DNA of 9,555 bases from Chloroflexota bacterium (GTDB taxonomy: Bacteria > Chloroflexota > UBA6077), in contig JAJZQR010000202.1 in assembly GCA_021806765.1 (NCBI GenBank), positions 1 to 9,555 on the forward strand. Direction: 5' to 3'. Positions 6,663-9,555 of the stretch are shown here, one piece after another. The position numbers and the translations under genes are program-made. The first letter of the stretch is position 1. Every line of letters starts with the position of its first letter. A model generated the notes under the pieces. That model was not told the origin of the DNA, searched no databases, and saw only the letters and a list, made by a program, of their open reading frames with translations.

Positions 6663-7481
6663 CTATTCTTCTTCAGCATCCGAAGTATCCGATGCAGTGT
6701 CCGAGCGATGAAAGGTGAAGATGGCTCCGCCGAAGGAAAGTTGCTCACCCTCCGAGAGGGAGCAGCGGGTCACTCTCCTGCCCGAAACGAAGCTGCCGTT
6801 GGTGCTGTCCAGGTCGAGGAGCACGTAACGTTCCGATCCCAGTTCCCAGAGGATGCGACCGTGGTGGCGGGAAACCCCCGACGCGTCCAACACGATGTCG
6901 TTGTCTACGGCTCGCCCTATGGAGGTGTCGGCCTCCACCAGCGGGAACCGGTGGCCGGCCTCGTCCAGCAGGAAGGCGGACGGCTGCTCAGATGGAGAAA
7001 CTGCAGGTTGCTCCGTCACCTTCGGCGCCTCGGGCTGGGCTACCGGCATAACCACGGTGCCTTCCAGAACCGGGGCCGCTTCCACCTTGGCGGACGGTTC
7101 CACAGGATCGGCGTCGACGAGGGAGCCCTTCACGGTGACGCGACCTCGGGGTTGGGCAGGGTCGGCGAGTACCAGCTTCACCGAGGGGGCAGACAGGGTT
7201 CGCAGGCCGTGTCTGGCAGCGTAACCGCGGAGGTATCCGGCAAATTCGCGTTCGAGGCCGGCCTTGAACTCCGAAACGGCGGCCATATCTTCCGGGTGCA
7301 GGTAGGCCAGGTATTGATTGGCGGCCAGGGGGCCTTCGGCCCCAACCACCTGGCTCCGTTCCATCTCCCTGGCAAGGGCCTTGGCGATCTGGACCGGCTG
7401 AAGCTTCGGCTTCAGCGCTCGGGCGAAGCCGCCCTCCAGAAGGTTCTCGGCCAGTCTCTCGAGGAAGGTTACCTCTTTCAT
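6663..7481 (-). CDS. fhaA: FHA-domain protein with N-terminal DUF3662 (FhaA-like)
   Basis: 272 residues, soluble. Residues about 1-118 match the DUF3662 domain of FhaA (FLERLAENLLEGGFARALKPKLQPVQIAKALAREM). Residues 120-168 are a Pro/Ala/Val-rich linker, and 170-258 form an FHA domain with Gly189-Arg190, SRHH at 204-207 and TNG at 227-229, all expected for phosphothreonine peptide binding. The tail (260-272) is acidic. In mycobacteria FhaA binds the phosphorylated pseudokinase MviN and modulates late peptidoglycan synthesis. Here it is the first gene of the fhaA-fhaB-rodA-pbpA operon. ATG at 7481 is the only reasonable start. A TATAAT box ends 8 nt before it, so the mRNA may have no leader, consistent with the lack of a clear ribosome-binding site. 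No kinase gene is adjacent. Confidence 0.93.
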   Translation of the reverse strand: MKEVTFLERLAENLLEGGFARALKPKLQPVQIAKALAREMERSQVVGAEGPLAANQYLAYLHPEDMAAVSEFKAGLEREFAGYLRGYAARHGLRTLSAPSVKLVLADPAQPRGRVTVKGSLVDADPVEPSAKVEAAPVLEGTVVMPVAQPEAPKVTEQPAVSPSEQPSAFLLDEAGHRFPLVEADTSIGRAVDNDIVLDASGVSRHHGRILWELGSERYVLLDLDSTNGSFVSGRRVTRCSLSEGEQLSFGGAIFTFHRSDTASDTSDAEEE

Positions 7482-7489
7482 GGCCAGCG

Positions 7490-7495
7490 ATTATA
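7490..7495 (-). promoter_or_regulatory. extended -10 promoter of the fha-rodA-pbpA operon (probably leaderless)
   Basis: On the minus strand TGCTATAAT places a consensus TATAAT at 7490-7495, only 8 nt from the ATG at 7481. The usual distance from -10 to the first transcribed base puts +1 at or next to the A of ATG. The -35 region is non-consensus and overlaps the -10 of the divergent acpS promoter. Confidence 0.65.
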
Positions 7496-7514
7496 GCATA
7501 AGGATTTGTGGTGC

Positions 7515-7520
7515 TATAAT
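7515..7520 (+). promoter_or_regulatory. extended -10 promoter of acpS-nnr
   Basis: TGCTATAAT, with TATAAT at 7515-7520, on the plus strand. No good -35 is present: TTATAG at 7491-7496 (18-bp spacing) is weak and overlaps the opposite -10. The predicted start near 7527 gives a leader of about 93 nt that consists largely of repeat sequence. Confidence 0.6.
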
Positions 7521-7538
7521 CGGGAGAGGTTCCTTGTA

Positions 7539-7547
7539 GTAGGGGCG
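7539..7547 (+). repeat. half-copy of the GTAGGGGCG palindrome
   Basis: GTAGGGGCG matches the left arm of the 30-bp palindrome at 2720-2749, and the following GAACGGG is a diverged continuation of it. The right arm is missing; the 7-bp array begins at once in its place. The match is short, so this is suggestive only. Confidence 0.4.
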
Positions 7548-7549
7548 GA

Positions 7550-7612
7550 ACGGGTTCTGGGTTCTGGGTTCTGGGTTCTGGGTGCTGAGTGCTGGGTGGT
7601 GGGTGCTGAGGG
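7550..7612. repeat. 7-bp minisatellite (unit CTGRGTK) in the acpS leader
   Basis: Nine heptamers, including three identical CTGGGTT units at 7557-7577, then CTGGGTG, CTGAGTG, CTGGGTG, GTGGGTG and CTGAGGG. It has the same unit, strand and variant positions as the array at 474-571. The last unit supplies GAGGG, the only plausible ribosome-binding sequence for acpS. Confidence 0.9.
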
Positions 7613-7619
7613 CTTTTCC

Positions 7620-7973
7620 GTGATAGAGACGGGCGTCGACATAATCGAGATCGAGCGAATAGAGGCTGCTCTGGCCCGGCATGGACAGCGGTTTCTGGAG
7701 AGGGTGTACACCCCGGAGGAGATAGCGCAGTGCCGGGGGAGGGTGGAATCCCTGGCGGCCCGCTTCGCAGCCAAGGAAGCCGCCTTCAAGGCGCTGGGGG
7801 TGCGGCTGGGCTGGCGAGAGGTGGAGGTGCACCGGGAGGCGAGCGGCAAACCCCGCCTCCTGCTGCACGGTCAGGCCAGGGCGATGGCCGACAAACTGGC
7901 GCTGAGATCCTGGTCGGTGAGCCTCTCCCACAGCAGGCAGCACGCCGTTGCGGTAGTGGTGGCACAGGGATAG
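7620..7973 (+). CDS. acpS: holo-[acyl-carrier-protein] synthase (4'-phosphopantetheinyl transferase)
   Basis: 117 residues, the usual length for AcpS. It transfers 4'-phosphopantetheine from CoA to the conserved serine of acyl carrier protein, enabling fatty acid synthesis (EC 2.7.8.7); cytosolic. Motifs: ETGVDIIEIERIEAAL at the N-terminus with the metal-binding Asp, FLERVYTPEEIAQC, ARFAAKEAAFKALG with the metal-binding Glu, and SVSLSHSRQHAVAVVVAQ at the C-terminus. The GTG at 7620 was chosen because the family begins two or three residues before GVD and GAGGG lies 7 nt upstream. The frame stays open to 7506 through the minisatellite, but that extension would be repeat-encoded, partly upstream of the predicted promoter start, and unlike the family. 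It is followed by nnr after 14 bp, a common neighbour pairing. Confidence 0.95.
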   Translation: MIETGVDIIEIERIEAALARHGQRFLERVYTPEEIAQCRGRVESLAARFAAKEAAFKALGVRLGWREVEVHREASGKPRLLLHGQARAMADKLALRSWSVSLSHSRQHAVAVVVAQG

Positions 7974-7987
7974 ATGGGACGACAGCG

Positions 7988-9532
7988 ATGAAGATCGTTA
8001 CCGTTCAGCAAATGAGGGACATCGAGCAGGCCTCCGTGCAGCAGGGGGTCTCTCTGGACGAGTTGCAGCGGAACGCTGCGGCTGCCGTGGCACGGGAGAT
8101 CGATCGACTGTTCCGCGGGGTTTCCAGGCCCGCGGTGTTCCTGGTGGGTCCGGGCAACAACGGGCGGGATGCCCTGATCGCGGCCGATCTGCTGCGGGAG
8201 AGAGGATGGTCCATCCGGGCGTACCTGGCCCCCAAGGTAGGCTCCGAAGACGTTCTTCTGCGACTGCGAGCAGGCGGGGCGGATATCCAGGCCGAGGCAG
8301 AGGCGGCAGACCATCAACTCCTTCGCTGCTGGGTTTCCGAGGCCGCTCTGGTGGTGGACGGGTTGTTGGGCATCGGCATTCGTGGCGCCGTTCGCGAGCC
8401 GATCGCCGGGATCATCACCGCTGCCAACGAGGAAGCGGAACGTCACAGGGTCCCGGTGGTGGCCGTGGACCTGCCGAGCGGCATCGATGCCGATTCGGGG
8501 GAGGTTGGTGGCGCCGCCGTTCGGGCCGGCTACACCATATCCCTGGGAGCCGTCAAGGCGGGCCTACTCAGGTTTCCAGCGGCTGAGTACGTTGGGTCCC
8601 TGGTGCCCGTGGAGATCGGGCTGCCACTGGCGGCCTATTCCTCCATACGGCTGGAGCTGATGACCGCGGAGGAGGTGGGGAAGCTCGTCCCCAGACGGCC
8701 CCAAAACGCCCACAAAGGCAGCTTCGGCCGGGCGCTGGTGGTGTCCGGTTCCCGACACTTTCTGGGGGCGGCCTACCTGTGCGGGGCTGCGGCGGCGCGG
8801 TCAGGGTGCGGGCTCGTCACCCTTGCGGTACCCGAGTGGCTGGGCTTCTCCCTGGTCACCATGCTGCCGGAGGCCACCTACCTGCCTCTGCTAGACTCGG
8901 AGGAGGTGGAACCGGCCGGCGCCAACGCCCAGACCATCGCCGAGGTTCTTCCCGACTGCAGCGCGCTGGCGATCGGCCCCGGCGTGGGACGGTGTGCCGG
9001 GGCCAGCAGGCTCGTCACGAACGTCCTGGAAGCCAACCGGCGGGCCGGACGGGTGGCTGCCGTGGTGGATGCCGATGGGCTGAACGCGCTGGCCGAGAAG
9101 ACCGACTGGTGGAGCGGCATAGGCCCTGGCCACGTGTTGACCCCTCACCCGGGGGAGATGTCTCGCCTGGCGGGGCTACCGATCGCGGCGATCCAGGGAG
9201 ATAGGTGGCGAGTGGCGCGAGAAGCGGCGGCCCGCTGGGGCCAGATCGTGGTGCTGAAGGGACCCTTTACTGTGGTGGCTGATCAGGGCGGTGACACCTG
9301 GGTAAGCCCCTTCGCCAATGCTGCCCTGGCCAGCGCTGGGACCGGGGACGTGCTGACCGGTCTGATAGCCGGGCTGATGGCTCAGGGGGCGGCCCCAGCG
9401 GAGGCGGCACGGGCGGGGGTCTTCATCCACGGGGCAGCAGCGGAAAAGGTGCTCGCCAGCAGCGGGACGGATCGACTGCTGGCGAGCGATCTGATAGCTG
9501 TCATTCCAAAAGTCATCCGGGACCTGCAGTGA
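7988..9532 (+). CDS. nnr: bifunctional NAD(P)HX epimerase / ADP-dependent NAD(P)HX dehydratase
   Basis: 514 residues with two fused domains. The N-terminal YjeF_N epimerase (about 1-220) interconverts R and S forms of hydrated NAD(P)H: GPGNNGRDALIAADLL at 54-69, VVDGLLGIGIRG at 122-133, AVDLPSGIDADSG at 159-171 and Lys190. The C-terminal ribokinase-like dehydratase (about 225-514) restores NAD(P)H using ADP: HKGSFGRALVVSGS at 242-255, AIGPGVG at 328-334, DADGLNAL at 361-368, LTPHPGEM at 384-391, LKGPFTVV at 423-430, and AGTGDVLTGLIAG at 450-462 with the catalytic Asp454. The epimerase motif is altered from the usual GNNGGDG to GNNGRDA. ATG 7988 has a modest GGGA ribosome site; a five-codon ATG...TGA frame (7974-7991) fills the gap after acpS and overlaps it, probably by chance. 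Confidence 0.95.
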   Translation: MKIVTVQQMRDIEQASVQQGVSLDELQRNAAAAVAREIDRLFRGVSRPAVFLVGPGNNGRDALIAADLLRERGWSIRAYLAPKVGSEDVLLRLRAGGADIQAEAEAADHQLLRCWVSEAALVVDGLLGIGIRGAVREPIAGIITAANEEAERHRVPVVAVDLPSGIDADSGEVGGAAVRAGYTISLGAVKAGLLRFPAAEYVGSLVPVEIGLPLAAYSSIRLELMTAEEVGKLVPRRPQNAHKGSFGRALVVSGSRHFLGAAYLCGAAAARSGCGLVTLAVPEWLGFSLVTMLPEATYLPLLDSEEVEPAGANAQTIAEVLPDCSALAIGPGVGRCAGASRLVTNVLEANRRAGRVAAVVDADGLNALAEKTDWWSGIGPGHVLTPHPGEMSRLAGLPIAAIQGDRWRVAREAAARWGQIVVLKGPFTVVADQGGDTWVSPFANAALASAGTGDVLTGLIAGLMAQGAAPAEAARAGVFIHGAAAEKVLASSGTDRLLASDLIAVIPKVIRDLQ

Positions 9533-9545
9533 CGCAGGGGGGTCG

Positions 9546-9555
9546 ATGCGGGCCG
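9546..9555 (+). CDS. possible start of a further gene, cut by the window edge
   Basis: ATG at 9546 is preceded by AGGGGGG at a suitable distance and lies 13 nt past the nnr stop, the spacing expected in an operon. Only three codons are visible, so nothing can be said about the product. Confidence 0.25.

Larger units (their letters stand above)
7488..7522. promoter_or_regulatory. 11-bp inverted repeat formed by two divergent promoters
   Basis: CGATTATAGCA (7488-7498) and TGCTATAATCG (7512-7522) are exact inverted copies separated by 13 bp. Each arm holds the extended -10 of one direction, so symmetry beyond TATAAT itself (the flanking TGC and CG) is conserved. This could be coincidence of two good promoters or an operator. 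Confidence 0.6.

Noticed and set aside
6372..7496. 374-codon plus-strand frame opposite fhaA and fhaB
   Set aside because: Antisense to two clear FHA-domain genes and has no recognisable domain.
7506..7619. N-terminal extension of AcpS encoded by the minisatellite
   Set aside because: The frame is open, but its TTG start is upstream of the predicted transcription start and AcpS proteins begin close to the GVD motif.
7974..7991. Five-codon minigene (ATG GGA CGA CAG CGA TGA) coupling acpS to nnr
   Set aside because: Too short to distinguish from chance, and it has no ribosome site of its own.

Overview
This GC-rich bacterial window reads best as Chloroflexota or a relative. That is inferred from gene content (two FHA proteins directly upstream of a SEDS transferase and a class B PBP, a DinG with an N-terminal exonuclease, a DUF3870 protein), the frequent GTG/TTG starts, and two kinds of dispersed repeat. 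No 16S or other decisive marker is present. No rRNA, tRNA, CRISPR array, insertion sequence or phage gene was seen.

Layout: everything from 1 to 7481 is on the minus strand and everything after it on the plus strand. From right to left on the minus strand: fhaA-like (7481-6663), fhaB-like (6650-6216), rodA/ftsW (6219-4921) and pbpA (4931-3471), tightly packed or overlapping as one cell-wall elongation/division operon. Then come a small Arg-rich membrane protein of unknown function (3321-2767), a DUF3870 protein fused to a degenerate histidine-kinase-like module (2495-1308) with its own well-formed sigma-70-type promoter, and the first 412 codons of a DinG-type exonuclease-helicase that runs off the left edge (1236-1). 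On the plus strand, acpS (7620-7973) and the bifunctional NAD(P)HX repair gene nnr (7988-9532) form a two-gene operon, possibly followed by a further gene at 9546.

How they work together: FhaA/FhaB are phosphothreonine-binding adaptors that in Actinobacteria link Ser/Thr kinase signalling to the RodA glycosyltransferase and the PbpA transpeptidase. Here the kinase (PknA/PknB) and phosphatase (PstP) that accompany them in Actinobacteria are absent from the window. AcpS activates acyl carrier protein and Nnr repairs damaged nicotinamide cofactors; both are housekeeping enzymes.

The unusual material is small-scale: (1) a 7-bp minisatellite (unit CTGRGTK) present twice, once translated inside the DinG linker and once forming the acpS leader; (2) a perfect 30-bp palindrome at 2720-2749 and a degraded half-copy of it beside the acpS minisatellite; (3) divergent, mutually overlapping extended -10 promoters at 7490-7520, with fhaA probably leaderless; (4) a likely CTG or ATT start for fhaB; (5) the DUF3870/pseudo-histidine-kinase fusion, the best candidate for something undescribed. 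No complete new multi-gene system is evident.
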